From Oscillatoriales cyanobacterium (GTDB lineage: Bacteria > Cyanobacteriota > Cyanobacteriia > Cyanobacteriales > Microcoleaceae), in contig RDYN01000006.1 of assembly GCA_004293365.1 (NCBI GenBank), forward strand, positions 62,001-126,000: a DNA stretch of 64,000 nucleotides, written 5' to 3'. Made by a program: the position numbers and the translations under genes. Each line of letters opens with the position of its first letter. The stretch's first letter is position 1. Below the pieces are notes generated by a model. It worked only from the letters and a program-made list of their open reading frames with translations, was not told the DNA's origin and ran no database searches. This document shows, piece after piece, positions 51,882 through 61,161 of the stretch.

Positions 51882-53006
51882 ATGAAAAGCGCGATTAAAA
51901 AGTCGGATTTTGTGCTATCTCCTTACATGAAGAGCAACAATTCCAAAGCTACTTACCAACTACTCAATACAGTCATACCCTACATATTTTTATGGTTTTT
52001 AGCATTTAAAGCTGCGGCTATTTCTGTATGGCTTATGCCGCCGATATTGGTGTTAATGACACTCTTTTCAGGACGTTGTTTTTCATTGATGCACGATGGC
52101 GGACACTATTCTCTCTTTAGTTCCAAAAAAGTCAATCGTACCGTAGGCTTTCTGCTGGGTATCATCAATGCGATTCCTCAGTACCCCTGGTCTAGGGGAC
52201 ACGCTTACCATCACAAAAACAATGGTAATTGGGATATGTACCGAGGGCCTTCGGCGTTAATTTCGACCGAAAAATTTGCGGCGCTAAGTCCATTTAATCA
52301 AAAAATCTATCAGTTGCTCAGACACCCGCTGATGCTGTTTCCTGGGGGTTTTTTCTACCTGATTATCAAACCCAGACTCGCGCTAATGTTGGGAAGTGCT
52401 GGTTTTGTCAGACATACTTTTGAGTGTCTGAATCAAGATTTGGGCATGGGTTTATCTAGAATAATTGCTTCTTATAAATCCAAACATTGGTATACGACGG
52501 CTGAGTTTTGGGATTTACTGTTCAACAATATTTGTGTTGTTGGTAGCTGGCTTTATTTGGGTAACTTACTTGGGTTTGGGTTTTTCTGGACTGTTTACTC
52601 AATTGTGATGACTTGTTCGGCGGCGATCTTTATCTGTATTTTCTTTGTGCAGCACAACTTTGAGGGTTCCTACGCTCACAAAACAGAGGGCTGGGACTAT
52701 CTGCTTGGGGCGATCGAAGGCAGCAGTTATCTCAAATTACCAAGAATTCTCAATTGGTTTTCGGCTGATATTGCTTACCACAATATTCATCATCTTTCTG
52801 AACGCATCCCTAATTACAATCTTCGGGCGTGTCACAATGCTAATCTGCATCTGCTTGGTAATTCAAAAATTCTGACAATTAGGGAAATCCCTGATTGTTT
52901 CAAGTTGATTCTTTGGGATGCTGATTCTGATAGCTTGCAATCGATCGCCTTATTTAGACAACAAGCACAAAGAAAATTCGTTAATGTAGAAGAATCGGCG
53001 GTTTAA
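51882..53006 (+). CDS. Membrane fatty acid desaturase
   Basis: The 374-residue integral membrane protein carries the three histidine boxes: HDGGH (71-75), HAYHH (107-111) and HNIHH (300-304), which bind the di-iron centre. Several spans flank them (FLWFLAFKAAAISVWLMPPI; GFFWTVYSIVMTCSAAIFI). It belongs to the fatty acid desaturase/beta-carotene hydroxylase superfamily, probably introducing a double bond into membrane acyl lipids; the exact position is not known. It is the first gene after a palindrome-rich spacer. Confidence 0.88.
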   Translation: MKSAIKKSDFVLSPYMKSNNSKATYQLLNTVIPYIFLWFLAFKAAAISVWLMPPILVLMTLFSGRCFSLMHDGGHYSLFSSKKVNRTVGFLLGIINAIPQYPWSRGHAYHHKNNGNWDMYRGPSALISTEKFAALSPFNQKIYQLLRHPLMLFPGGFFYLIIKPRLALMLGSAGFVRHTFECLNQDLGMGLSRIIASYKSKHWYTTAEFWDLLFNNICVVGSWLYLGNLLGFGFFWTVYSIVMTCSAAIFICIFFVQHNFEGSYAHKTEGWDYLLGAIEGSSYLKLPRILNWFSADIAYHNIHHLSERIPNYNLRACHNANLHLLGNSKILTIREIPDCFKLILWDADSDSLQSIALFRQQAQRKFVNVEESAV

Positions 53007-53130
53007 ACCGCGTCTACCCATAGGAAACCCGGATGGTGCGCGGGTTGAAGAACCAGTTCTTGAAATTGTGTTGTTTTATTCAGTATGTGGAGGTGGAGAT
53101 AGTTGGGTGGAGGCGGTTGAAACCGCAGTA
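52993..53130. repeat. GCGGTTTAAACCGCGTCTACC repeat block
   Basis: GGCGGTTTAAACCGCGTCTA overlaps the desaturase 3' end, then GGATGGTGCGCGGGTTGAAG and GGCGGTTGAAACCGC follow. This is the inverse orientation of the block at 46.35-46.62 kb. Confidence 0.8.
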
Positions 53131-53207
53131 TTATCTTATAATTGTTCAATCGCCCCATTTTTTTTGGCAATTTCAGCCTATATTCTGCTCTGGAGAAAAG
53201 GTAAAAA

Positions 53208-54200
53208 ATGAATTTATTTGTTGTTGTACTTGGAGTTTTGTTTGTACTGCTGGCGATCGCCCTTCTGGTCTATTTAATCACGGCTCGCCCCTATCAATCA
53301 TCCGACTCCGTGGCGAATTCCTACGACGAATGGACGGAAGACGGGATTTTGGAGTTTTACTGGGGCGAACACATCCACTTAGGGCATTACGGTGCGCCGC
53401 CACAACGGAAAGACTTCCTCGCGGCTAAATCCGATTTTGTGCATGAAATGGTGCGCTGGGGCGGCTTGGATCGATTACCTGCTGGTACTACCGTCTTAGA
53501 TGTTGGCTGTGGAATTGGCGGTAGCAGTCGCATTCTCGCGCAGGATTATAAGTTTGCTGTCACTGGAATTACCATCAGCCCGCAGCAAGTTAAACGCGCT
53601 CAAGAATTAACTTCCCCAGAGCTCGATTTGCAGTTTCGGGTGGATGATGCTATGGCGCTGTCGTTTCCCGATGCGAGTTTTGATGTGGTTTGGTCGATCG
53701 AAGCTGGGCCCCATATGCCCGACAAAGCCGTTTTTGCCAAGGAGTTAATGAGAGTCGTAAAGCCCGGTGGCGTGCTGGTTGTGGCCGACTGGAATCAAAG
53801 GGACGATCGCACAATCCCGCTCAATTTCTGGGAAAAACCGGTAATGCAGCAACTCCTCGATCAATGGTCGCATCCGGCTTTTTCAAGCATTGAGGGCTTT
53901 TCAGAACTTTTAGAAGCAACGGGGTTTGTGGAGGGCGCTGTAACCACCGCAGATTGGACGAAAGAAACCCTTCCTTCCTGGATAGATTCTATCTGGCAAG
54001 GTATAGCTAGACCGGCCGGATTAGTGCGTTTTGGTGTATCGGGTTTCATCAAGTCTCTGCGAGAAGTACCGACTCTTTTACTAATGCGGTTAGCCTTTGG
54101 TGCGGGGCTTTGTCGCTTTGGAATGTTCCGCGCCATTCGAGCAAATTCGGCGGCAGAATTAATAGCAGCAAGTTCCAGTAAAACCATGACGGGTGTTTAG
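53208..54200 (+). CDS. 2-methyl-6-phytylbenzoquinone (MPBQ/MSBQ) methyltransferase
   Basis: This membrane-anchored SAM enzyme methylates MPBQ or MSBQ in tocopherol and plastoquinone synthesis. The 330-residue protein has an N-terminal span (VVVLGVLFVLLAIALLVYLI), then VLDVGCGIGGSSRILAQDY, ITISPQQVKRAQEL, FDVVWSIEAGPHMPDKA and VVADWNQRDDR. The pattern matches the Sll0418 family closely from memory. Signal anchor and length fit. It lies after the desaturase in the same direction. Confidence 0.9.
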   Translation: MNLFVVVLGVLFVLLAIALLVYLITARPYQSSDSVANSYDEWTEDGILEFYWGEHIHLGHYGAPPQRKDFLAAKSDFVHEMVRWGGLDRLPAGTTVLDVGCGIGGSSRILAQDYKFAVTGITISPQQVKRAQELTSPELDLQFRVDDAMALSFPDASFDVVWSIEAGPHMPDKAVFAKELMRVVKPGGVLVVADWNQRDDRTIPLNFWEKPVMQQLLDQWSHPAFSSIEGFSELLEATGFVEGAVTTADWTKETLPSWIDSIWQGIARPAGLVRFGVSGFIKSLREVPTLLLMRLAFGAGLCRFGMFRAIRANSAAELIAASSSKTMTGV

Positions 54201-54283
54201 AAATGAGAATTCAATAAATTGTAATTTTCATAGTTATTGTGGGATGGGCGGGAGAGCCGGTCCCACACCCTTTTGCAGATATT

Positions 54284-54351
54284 GTAGGGTGCGTCATCCT
54301 CTTGAAATCTTGCGGATAACTGCAAGAATCTAGGAGGCTGACGCACCCTAC
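54284..54351. repeat. Inverted repeat GTAGGGTGCGTCATCCTC
   Basis: GTAGGGTGCGTCA and TGACGCACCCTAC pair around CTTGAAATCTTGCGGATAAC. Related to the AAGGTGCGCACTGCGCACC repeats at 61.95 kb. It may terminate the two convergent genes. Confidence 0.8.
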
Positions 54352-54384
54352 GATAATATAACTAAAGTCCGAACGATTAAACCT

Positions 54385-55086
54385 TTAATTTATTTCATCT
54401 CTCGATGCGAGATTCTCCAATTTATCCCAATCCAACACAATAATTTTTCCGCCTCGACTGTAGGATACAATCGGCTTGATTTTTTTAAACAACCGCACGC
54501 ATTCCTCATAGGTAATGCCAATACTCCGAGCAATTTGATAGTAAGGAAAACGTTTTTCTAAACATACACGATTCTCCACAATCTTGGTGTTTTGTTCCAC
54601 ACAAAAGTAATGAATGAATCGGGCCAGCCGGACGATCGCCCTTTCCGACACCAAACCGTGTACAGTCTCGTGCAGTTGCTGCAACCGCTGGTTAAAAACC
54701 GCCAATATTCGCAAAGCAATCTCAGGATTTTGCCGAATTGCTGCTAGCAAAAATTCCCGTTCTGTGGTAAGAACTTGCACGTCAGTTTCTGCCGTCACCG
54801 TTGCCGGCGCAACTCCGTTACCGAGTAAAGCAGGTGCGGCAAACATATCTCCCTGAAATAAGGTGCGGAGAATTGTTTCTTTGCCCGCCGCCGCTGTTTT
54901 TGCTACCCGCAGCGAACCGCTCAAAAGCGTGTATAATTTTTCGGGGATGCGATCGCCCTCATACATCACAACTTCTCCCTGTCGGTAAGTCCGAATTGCT
55001 GTATGTTCTTGCAATTGCTCTAATTCAGCTTGGTTTAAGCTGGCAAATATCCCAATTTGGGCCAGTTGCTCGACAGTTGCTTTCAT
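54385..55086 (-). CDS. Crp/Fnr-family transcriptional regulator
   Basis: The 233-residue protein has the cyclic-nucleotide-binding beta roll (LEQLQEHTAIRTYRQGEVVM, GDRIPEKLYTLLSGSLRVAK) and a C-terminal Crp-type HTH (RSIGITYEECVRLFKKIKPI). Its effector and operon are unknown; the Arg that contacts cAMP (R-x-x-A-type) does not appear, so cAMP binding is not certain. It is divergent from the nuclease gene. Confidence 0.85.
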   Translation of the reverse strand: MKATVEQLAQIGIFASLNQAELEQLQEHTAIRTYRQGEVVMYEGDRIPEKLYTLLSGSLRVAKTAAAGKETILRTLFQGDMFAAPALLGNGVAPATVTAETDVQVLTTEREFLLAAIRQNPEIALRILAVFNQRLQQLHETVHGLVSERAIVRLARFIHYFCVEQNTKIVENRVCLEKRFPYYQIARSIGITYEECVRLFKKIKPIVSYSRGGKIIVLDWDKLENLASRDEIN

Positions 55087-55127
55087 ACATTTAACTTGAG
55101 CCGGAGTCCATTGAGAGTATCATAGCG

Positions 55128-55637
55128 GTGAATTCAGAATATATCGAGGCTAGCAGAGCCATCTACGAAAATGCAGAACCGGAATATCAGCGATATTATT
55201 TTGATCGGATAGCTGGCGGATTTGTACTCATCCACCAACAACACAATCTTAATAATTCGGAAATCTTTGTTGCTGAAGTTTTGGCTAAAATAGGGATGAG
55301 AGTTAGAATGTTGAGCGAGCAAGCAGCAGAAGGTACGAGAACGCCAGATGCTGAGATAGACGGTCGGATTTGTGAATTTAAGGAGCTAACAGAATCTACT
55401 AGAAATATCAGGTATCGAGTTCAAGAAGGAATCAGCCGGGCAAAACGTCAAGGTGCAACAGTCGTAATTATTCATATCAATCGAAAGACTTACGAGTTTT
55501 GGAAGATAAACGACGGCATCAGAAAAGCTTTTTATTGGGACGAAGCTCAACTGATTCAAGCAATTATATTAGTATTCAACAGCGAAGAAGTTCAAAATAT
55601 TGCTAGGGAGGAATGGGAAAATGGAAGACGTTTTTAA
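55128..55637 (+). CDS. CdiA C-terminal-like PD-(D/E)XK nuclease, stand-alone
   Basis: The 169-residue protein (GTG start) resembles the CdiA_C tRNA-nuclease domain: [37 protein letters not shown] and [20 protein letters not shown]. The D-x(7)-E-x-K pattern of PD-(D/E)XK enzymes is present ([13 protein letters not shown]). In CDI systems this domain is a delivered toxin; here it is encoded alone. The next ORF starts 17 nt inside it, in the place an immunity gene would take. Confidence 0.78.
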   Translation: MNSEYIEASRAIYENAEPEYQRYYFDRIAGGFVLIHQQHNLNNSEIFVAEVLAKIGMRVRMLSEQAAEGTRTPDAEIDGRICEFKELTESTRNIRYRVQEGISRAKRQGATVVIIHINRKTYEFWKINDGIRKAFYWDEAQLIQAIILVFNSEEVQNIAREEWENGRRF

Positions 55638-56652
55638 TGAGTTTGAAGAAGTTATACAAGTTGGCTTAAAAAATAATATGCCGCGAGATGCCAAATTGAT
55701 CACAGTTGGGCAAATTATTTATGCAGTTACCCGCGATGAACTGACAAATAAAGAAGGTTGGCAGCTAGAAGCAATGCTGGGCGGCAGACAACAGTGGGAA
55801 GAGGCACTTGAATACAGCATTTTTGGCTATCCAGTAGATACAGCAATGCCATCTTTTGATAAACCTTTGGTGATTGCTGGCAAAACTTTTCATTCTCGCT
55901 TGATGACGGGGACGGGAAAATATCGCAGCATTGCCGAAATGCAGCAAAGTGTCAATGCTAGCAGGTGCGAAATTGTGACTGTGGCTGTGCGTCGAGTGCA
56001 AACAAATGCTCCCGGTCATGAAGGATTGGCGGAGGCTCTTGATTGGACTAAAATTTGGATGCTGCCCAATACTGCTGGCTGTCAAACTGCGGATGAAGCC
56101 ATTAGAGTAGCTCGTTTGGGCCGGGAAATGGCGAAGCTTTTAGGGCAGGAAGATAATAATTTTGTCAAGTTAGAAGTGATTCCTGATGCTAAGTATTTAC
56201 TGCCAGATCCGATCGGCACTTTGGAAGCTGCAGAACAATTAGTCAAAGAAGGTTTTGCCGTTTTGCCTTACATCAATGCCGATCCGCTGCTGGCAAAACG
56301 CCTAGAAGAAGTCGGTTGTGTGACTGTCATGCCTTTAGGTTCGCCCATCGGTTCCGGGCAAGGGATCAACAATGCTGCCAACATTCAAATCATTATTGAC
56401 ACGGTGAATATTCCTGTGGTGGTGGATGCTGGAATCGGAACTCCCAGCGAAGCGGCCCAAGCAATGGAAATGGGCGCCGATGCACTGTTGATTAATTCGG
56501 CGATCGCCAATGCTCAAAATTCTCCGGCAATGGCAAAAGCAATGGGAATGGCCGCAGAAGCCGGCCGTTTAGCGTACTTAGCAGGAAGAATGCCGGTTAA
56601 AGATTACGCGATCGCCTCTTCCCCCCAAACAGGCACTGTCAACTCCAAATAA
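55621..56652 (+). CDS. thiG: Thiazole synthase ThiG with N-terminal extension
   Basis: ThiG forms the thiamine thiazole phosphate. From residue ~76 (ATG 55846) the protein is a full Thi[55 protein letters not shown] (Schiff-base Lys) and [20 protein letters not shown]. The first 75 residues ([20 protein letters not shown] to GYPVDTA) are in the same frame with no stop, and match no ThiG. Translation from 55621 overlaps the nuclease by 17 nt. The extension may be an immunity-like domain fused to ThiG, or ThiG may really start at 55846. Confidence 0.88.
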   Translation: MEDVFNEFEEVIQVGLKNNMPRDAKLITVGQIIYAVTRDELTNKEGWQLEAMLGGRQQWEEALEYSIFGYPVDTAMPSFDKPLVIAGKTFHSRLMTGTGKYRSIAEMQQSVNASRCEIVTVAVRRVQTNAPGHEGLAEALDWTKIWMLPNTAGCQTADEAIRVARLGREMAKLLGQEDNNFVKLEVIPDAKYLLPDPIGTLEAAEQLVKEGFAVLPYINADPLLAKRLEEVGCVTVMPLGSPIGSGQGINNAANIQIIIDTVNIPVVVDAGIGTPSEAAQAMEMGADALLINSAIANAQNSPAMAKAMGMAAEAGRLAYLAGRMPVKDYAIASSPQTGTVNSK

Positions 56653-56733
56653 ATTCCTGAATTTGAAGGGCGGCGCTTTGATGGCATTTTTTGATACAGT
56701 GATGGCAATCAAAAATATAGAGGATTACTGCCC

Positions 56734-56901
56734 ATGCCTTATACTACCGAAGAAGACGGACGCTTGAACAACTTTGCCAAAGAGCCGAAAATGTACGACG
56801 CCGTACCTCCCAACAAGATCCAGCAGCGGAACTATATCATCATGGGTATTGCAGCAGCCATGTTGGTGGCCGGTTTGGTGTTTGTGGCTGCTTCAGTCTA
56901 A
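56734..56901 (+). CDS. psb34: Photosystem II assembly protein Psb34
   Basis: Psb34 is a one-helix protein that binds PSII assembly intermediates. The 55-residue product MPYTTEEDGRLNNFAKEPKM has the family's HliA-like N-terminus and one transmembrane helix (YIIMGIAAAMLVAGLVFVAA). Length is typical. It is monocistronic, 81 bp after thiG, and cyanobacterium-specific. Confidence 0.85.
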   Translation: MPYTTEEDGRLNNFAKEPKMYDAVPPNKIQQRNYIIMGIAAAMLVAGLVFVAASV

Positions 56902-56961
56902 AAGCTGAGCTGACACTCAAGGCTGCTTCAAATCACAATTTTAACAAGACAGATGGGAATT

Positions 56962-57068
56962 CCCCCACTATAGCGTACCCGCTTAGTGGGGGATGAAAGG
57001 CCAGCGAGTTGAAGATTGCCCCGCCAAATAATCTGACTCTTCGTACCTAGACGGCATGAGGCGGGGCA
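56962..57068 (+). repeat. Left-end hairpins of the TnpB element
   Basis: CCCCCACTA..TAGTGGGGG (56962-56992) and TGCCCCGCC..GGCGGGGCA (57017-57068) lie between psb34 and tnpB. IS200/IS605 elements carry hairpins at their ends; the exact left end and target-adjacent motif cannot be fixed here. Confidence 0.6.
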
Positions 57069-57144
57069 TGAGAAAACGATCAAATTCCTTGCCATTGTCC
57101 AATCATCGTGTTATGAGATTTATCACTAACCTAAGTTCCTGGTA

Positions 57145-58356
57145 ATGTACCAAGCTTATAAACTCCGAATCTATCCAACGACCGAACAGCAGATATATTT
57201 GGCTGGTGCTTTTGGTTGCTGTAGATGGTTCTGGAATTATAGCTTGAATCTGTGCCAAGAAACCTATAAAACTACTGGAAAGGGCTTGACAAGAGGTGCT
57301 ATTCAAGGTTTACTTCCTCATCTTAAAAAGGAATATCCTTGGCTAAAGTCAGCCTATTCTCAGTGCCTACAAGTGGTGGCTCTAAACCTGTCAACTGCCT
57401 ACAAAAACTTCTTTGACAAACGGGCGGGCTATCCTAGTTTCAAATCAAAGCATGGTAGGCAATCGATTAGTTATCCTCAGAATGTCAAGCTCGGTGATAA
57501 TATAATCAAACTTCCCATAATTGGTGAACTCCATTGTCGAATTTATAGGAAAATCGAAGGTACTATCAAAACAGTTACCATCTCCAAAAATACCGATGGC
57601 AAATACTATGCTTCTGTCTTAGTTGATGATGGGCAAGAAACACCTGAAGCGAGTGCGGATGGTAAAGCTATTGGCTTGGATGTTGGGCTGAGAGATTTTT
57701 GTGTGACCAGCGATGGTAGTAAATATGCCAATCCCAGACATCTTAAGAAGCATAGCCGCAATCTGAAGCGGAAACAGCAGAAACTCAGCCGCAAACAAAA
57801 AGGTAGTAATCGGAGAAATAAAGCTAGAAAATTAGTGGCTAAAGTTCACTCTAAAGTTAAAAGAGTGCGCGAAGATTTCCTGCACAAGCTATCCCGCAAG
57901 ATAGTCAACAAAAACCAAGTTATTGCAGTAGAAAATCTCAAGGTAAAGGGCCTGATACGAAATCACTGCCTAGCAAAAGCAATTAGCGATGCTGGATGGG
58001 GGATGTTTGGGACAATGCTCAAGTATAAAGCTGAGAAAGTCGGGAAACTCTATATCGAGATCGACAGATTCTTTCCTAGTTCTAAAACTTGCAATAATTG
58101 TCTCCATAAAGTATCGTCCATGCCTTTAGATGTTCGCCATTGGAATTGCCCTAAATGTGGTAGCTGCAACGATAGAGACATCAATGCAGCAAAAAACATC
58201 AGGGATGAAGCCTTGCGGATTTGGGCATTGGGAACCAGTGCTTCTGCCAATAGAGGGGATGTAAGTCGTGGTGGCAAGCCTTCGGTTTTGTCGGGCGCAA
58301 TCCCCCGTGAAGTTGGAAGCCCCCAGCCTATCGGTACTCCGATTGCTGGTGGGTAG
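57145..58356 (+). CDS. tnpB: IS200/IS605-family TnpB RNA-guided nuclease (solo)
   Basis: TnpB cuts DNA guided by an omegaRNA made from the element's right end. The 403-residue protein has the RuvC triad D179 (KAIGLDVGL), E263 (IAVENLKVKG) and D345 (NDRDINAAKN). A zinc finger lies between (C316, C319, C335, C338). All are intact. No TnpA transposase lies nearby, so the element is probably non-autonomous. The 3' coding part (GDVSRGGKPS... to the end) doubles as omegaRNA sequence. ATG 57145 follows an AGTTCCTGGT stretch. Confidence 0.93.
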   Translation: MYQAYKLRIYPTTEQQIYLAGAFGCCRWFWNYSLNLCQETYKTTGKGLTRGAIQGLLPHLKKEYPWLKSAYSQCLQVVALNLSTAYKNFFDKRAGYPSFKSKHGRQSISYPQNVKLGDNIIKLPIIGELHCRIYRKIEGTIKTVTISKNTDGKYYASVLVDDGQETPEASADGKAIGLDVGLRDFCVTSDGSKYANPRHLKKHSRNLKRKQQKLSRKQKGSNRRNKARKLVAKVHSKVKRVREDFLHKLSRKIVNKNQVIAVENLKVKGLIRNHCLAKAISDAGWGMFGTMLKYKAEKVGKLYIEIDRFFPSSKTCNNCLHKVSSMPLDVRHWNCPKCGSCNDRDINAAKNIRDEALRIWALGTSASANRGDVSRGGKPSVLSGAIPREVGSPQPIGTPIAGG

Positions 58357-58361
58357 TTCAC
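58240..58361 (+). ncRNA. Putative omegaRNA (reRNA) scaffold of tnpB
   Basis: By analogy with ISDra2, the omegaRNA spans the tnpB 3' end and right-end flank. Here GGTGGCAAGCCTTCGG, then GAAGTTGGAAGCCCCAGCCT and TTGCTGGTGGGTAGTTCAC look like its folded part, ending near 58361. The guide would be the next ~16-20 bases (ATAATAATTCCACAAACCAT). Boundaries are inferred. Confidence 0.55.
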
Positions 58362-58743
58362 ATAATAATTCCACAAACCATGTTTCCCTTCCAAGGTCAA
58401 CATGGTTTTTGTGTTTCAATAAAAAGCAGGTAGTTGCAACAGTCCTGAAGCGTGCCGAGCGAGCAGGAAGACTAAACAAGGCAAGCAGAAATAGGGTTTT
58501 TTCCGATCGGCGTTCAGGTTCAGGGGCGATCGTTGCAATTAATCAGACGGAATCGTCACAAATTAAAAATTGCTAATTGAAAATCTACAATCATGCAGGT
58601 CATCATCGGTGCGATCGACTGCCGAACTCGCCAGCGTTGCGAGTTAGGAGCGATTTCAACTCTCAACTCTACAATCTACAATCTACAATCTACAATCCAA
58701 AATCTAAAATCTAAAATCTAAAATCTAAAATCGCCAGACCGTG
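58362..58743. repeat. Spacer with AAATCTACAATCT / AAATCTAAAATCT tandem repeats
   Basis: From 58660 to 58731 there are about ten 10-bp units (CTACAATCTA, AAAATCTAAA). 58500-58650 is HIP1-rich with no gene. Similar TAAAATC repeats occur near 29.38 kb. Confidence 0.8.
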
Positions 58744-61044
58744 ATGTCTATTCCTTCCCAAAAAGTTTCTAGCTCGAACAAGCAGATCTACCAACGCTTG
58801 AAACAGGCGATCGACCTCAACTTACGCCGTCAAATTTTTATTGCCGCCTGCGACGACTTGTGTTTGCGGGACTGTCTGGCATCCCGCTTGCAGGCAGAAT
58901 TAGCCGCCGAGGGCGCTGACTCGATTTCTCGTCCCTACCCGATCGACTATCCCCGATTTGTCAGTTTGGAACTCGACGTGAGCGATCCCAATCCTTGGGA
59001 CTCGATCGCCGCGTGGCTGACCCAACACCCACCGCCACGAAACGGGGGCAGCTACAGCCGTTTGCCGGGATTTCAAATTCTCGGGGCCGAACACCTGACC
59101 AGGCACTCACCGGCCGTACAGTGGTCGTTCCTGAGTCATTTGAGAGACATCGAAGCAAACCTGCAAATGTGCGAGTCTACTCTGTTGCTGTGGGTGTCGC
59201 GCCCTTGGCTGAGTTCGATCGAGCAATCGGCCCCGGAATTTTGGCAGTGGCGCACCGGAGTATTTGAGTTTGAAGGCGAGCCAACTCCAGCAAAGGGCGA
59301 CTTCGGGCACTCGGAAGACTTTGGACACTCGTCCGACTTCGGAAACTTGCGGGACAACGGAGACAGCGGAGACTATGGCGACAAACTTTTAAAATATTTA
59401 AAGTCTTCTGAAGAATCATCAATTCCCGATTCCCCATCCCCCATTCCCGATTCCCCATCCCCCATTCCCGATTCCCCATCCCCCATTCCCGATTCCCCAT
59501 CCCCCATTCCCGATTCCCCATCCCCCATTCCCGATTCTGAACCCGCCACAACAGATTCTAAATCCGTCGAACTGGCAGATTTGGTGCTAGCAGCGGCTTC
59601 CCAGGAGTTGGAAGCAGAAGATAATTCCGCATCGGAAGACAATTTTCTGCCGCTGCAAACCCTGCAATACATTGCATTGCTGCAAGAACATGAGTGCTGT
59701 TCGGAATCTTTGGCTTTGGCTTATCACAGTTTGGGAAATTACTACCGCGATCGCATTTTGAGCGGAGATGCTTCCGTGCAAAACCTGACAATTGCCATTC
59801 GCGCGATCGAGCAAGTGATTGCATACCTCGAACTCGACGACAACTCCCAGGAAAATCGACCGCTAACCGAGGAATGCGCGCGGCTAATTTCCCAATTGAC
59901 ACAAAATTTAACTCAGTACGCCGAGGAGTCCCACAGCCTACCGCCAATTTCCGATCTGATCAACGATCTCGGTACTTTCTACTGGATGCTGTCGCGCGAT
60001 CGCACGCAGCATAACGCAGCCGATCCGGTATCCTGTCTCGAACGCAGCATCGCCCTCTACCTTGAAGGTTTGAACCGCACAGATGCCGACAGCGCACCAG
60101 AAACCCGCGTGAGATTAAACAAAAATTTGGGCATCGCTTCGGCAGATTTAGCGCGCTATCAAGACAAGACAGAGAACTTGCAGCAAGCAGTGGCTGCTTA
60201 CCAACAAGCACTGCTGGATCTAGACCCGGCGGCGGAGCCCCAGCAGTACGCTGCTGCTCAGAATAATTTGGCGACAGCATACTGGAATTTAGCTCAAGAT
60301 GGTCAGCCGATCGTCTATCTCAAAAGCGCGATCGCCGCTTACACCCAAGCCCTCTGCTGTTACAGTCCCGATCGAGAACCGCTCAACTATGCCGGAGTCC
60401 AAAACAACCTCGGTACCGCTTGCTGGAACCTCGCCCAGCACGAACCCTCAGAACTCTTGTTAGTTAGAGCGATTGATGCCTACCGCGAAGCCTTGAAATA
60501 CCGCACCCGAGAATTGGTACCCGCCGCCGCCGCCGCCACCTACAACAATCTCGGTACCGCTTATTGGCATTTGGCGAACCAGTTCCAGCAGAAACAAACC
60601 CGCACGGAATCATTGCAGCAGGCGATTACCGCCTACGAAGCCGCGCTGGATATCGCTGGAAAGCTCGATCGATCCCAACTCACCTTTGACACTCTTGCCG
60701 CCCGCAACAATCTCGGACTAGCCCACTATCAAATAGCCACAGACCGAGATTTTGCCGCCAACAAAGCCGCCCAAACCAGCCATCTAGAAGCAGCACTGCA
60801 CCACCAGTTGCAAGTATGTGCCGAATGGGGACAACATCTCAACGACAAAGGGTTAACATATGGAGATAAACTTAACCTGCAAGCCCCGCCAAACTCCCAA
60901 GTTGCCGATTCCCGGCAAACAGCATTGAGCTATATTGTTAAAACGATTAGAGCTTTCTATAGTGAATGCGGGCTGCAAGGCCAAAATTTAGCCTTATCCA
61001 AAGTTCCCGGAGATTTATTGCCCGAAATCTTGCGTAGGTTATAA
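58744..61044 (+). CDS. Large TPR protein with degenerate AAA-like N-terminus and IPDSPSP minisatellite
   Basis: The 766-residue product (ATG 58744) has an AAA-like N-terminal part (LRRQIFIAACDDLCLRDCLA, then GFQILGAEHLTRHSPAVQWS) with no Walker A. Then comes an acidic linker holding five IPDSPSP repeats (residues ~227-265). From about residue 300 onward come eight or so TPR-like helical pairs, e.g. QYAAAQNNLATAYWNLAQDG and TYNNLGTAYWHLANQ. TPRs scaffold protein complexes. Partners are unknown; a response regulator follows 117 bp later. Confidence 0.82.
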   Translation: MSIPSQKVSSSNKQIYQRLKQAIDLNLRRQIFIAACDDLCLRDCLASRLQAELAAEGADSISRPYPIDYPRFVSLELDVSDPNPWDSIAAWLTQHPPPRNGGSYSRLPGFQILGAEHLTRHSPAVQWSFLSHLRDIEANLQMCESTLLLWVSRPWLSSIEQSAPEFWQWRTGVFEFEGEPTPAKGDFGHSEDFGHSSDFGNLRDNGDSGDYGDKLLKYLKSSEESSIPDSPSPIPDSPSPIPDSPSPIPDSPSPIPDSPSPIPDSEPATTDSKSVELADLVLAAASQELEAEDNSASEDNFLPLQTLQYIALLQEHECCSESLALAYHSLGNYYRDRILSGDASVQNLTIAIRAIEQVIAYLELDDNSQENRPLTEECARLISQLTQNLTQYAEESHSLPPISDLINDLGTFYWMLSRDRTQHNAADPVSCLERSIALYLEGLNRTDADSAPETRVRLNKNLGIASADLARYQDKTENLQQAVAAYQQALLDLDPAAEPQQYAAAQNNLATAYWNLAQDGQPIVYLKSAIAAYTQALCCYSPDREPLNYAGVQNNLGTACWNLAQHEPSELLLVRAIDAYREALKYRTRELVPAAAAATYNNLGTAYWHLANQFQQKQTRTESLQQAITAYEAALDIAGKLDRSQLTFDTLAARNNLGLAHYQIATDRDFAANKAAQTSHLEAALHHQLQVCAEWGQHLNDKGLTYGDKLNLQAPPNSQVADSRQTALSYIVKTIRAFYSECGLQGQNLALSKVPGDLLPEILRRL
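59422..59538. repeat. In-frame 21-bp minisatellite in the TPR gene
   Basis: ATTCCCGATTCCCCATCCCCC is repeated five times in perfect register from 59422, then a sixth partial copy (ATTCCCGATTCTGAA). It encodes IPDSPSP repeats. The same words as STRR repeats elsewhere (GGGAATC/GGGGATGGG) suggest an STRR captured by the gene. Confidence 0.95.
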
Positions 61045-61161
61045 ATATGGCTATAAATATGGCTATAACTATTAAAAGCTCAATTTTTTCAAGATTTGTA
61101 TCCAGTTTTCTATTATTATGGCTGAATATTCTTGCCTAATTCTTCAAACAAAGTTGTGGTC

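Noticed and set aside
59373-59672. Minus-strand SGMGDGE repeat ORF
   Set aside because: Antisense translation of the IPDSPSP minisatellite.
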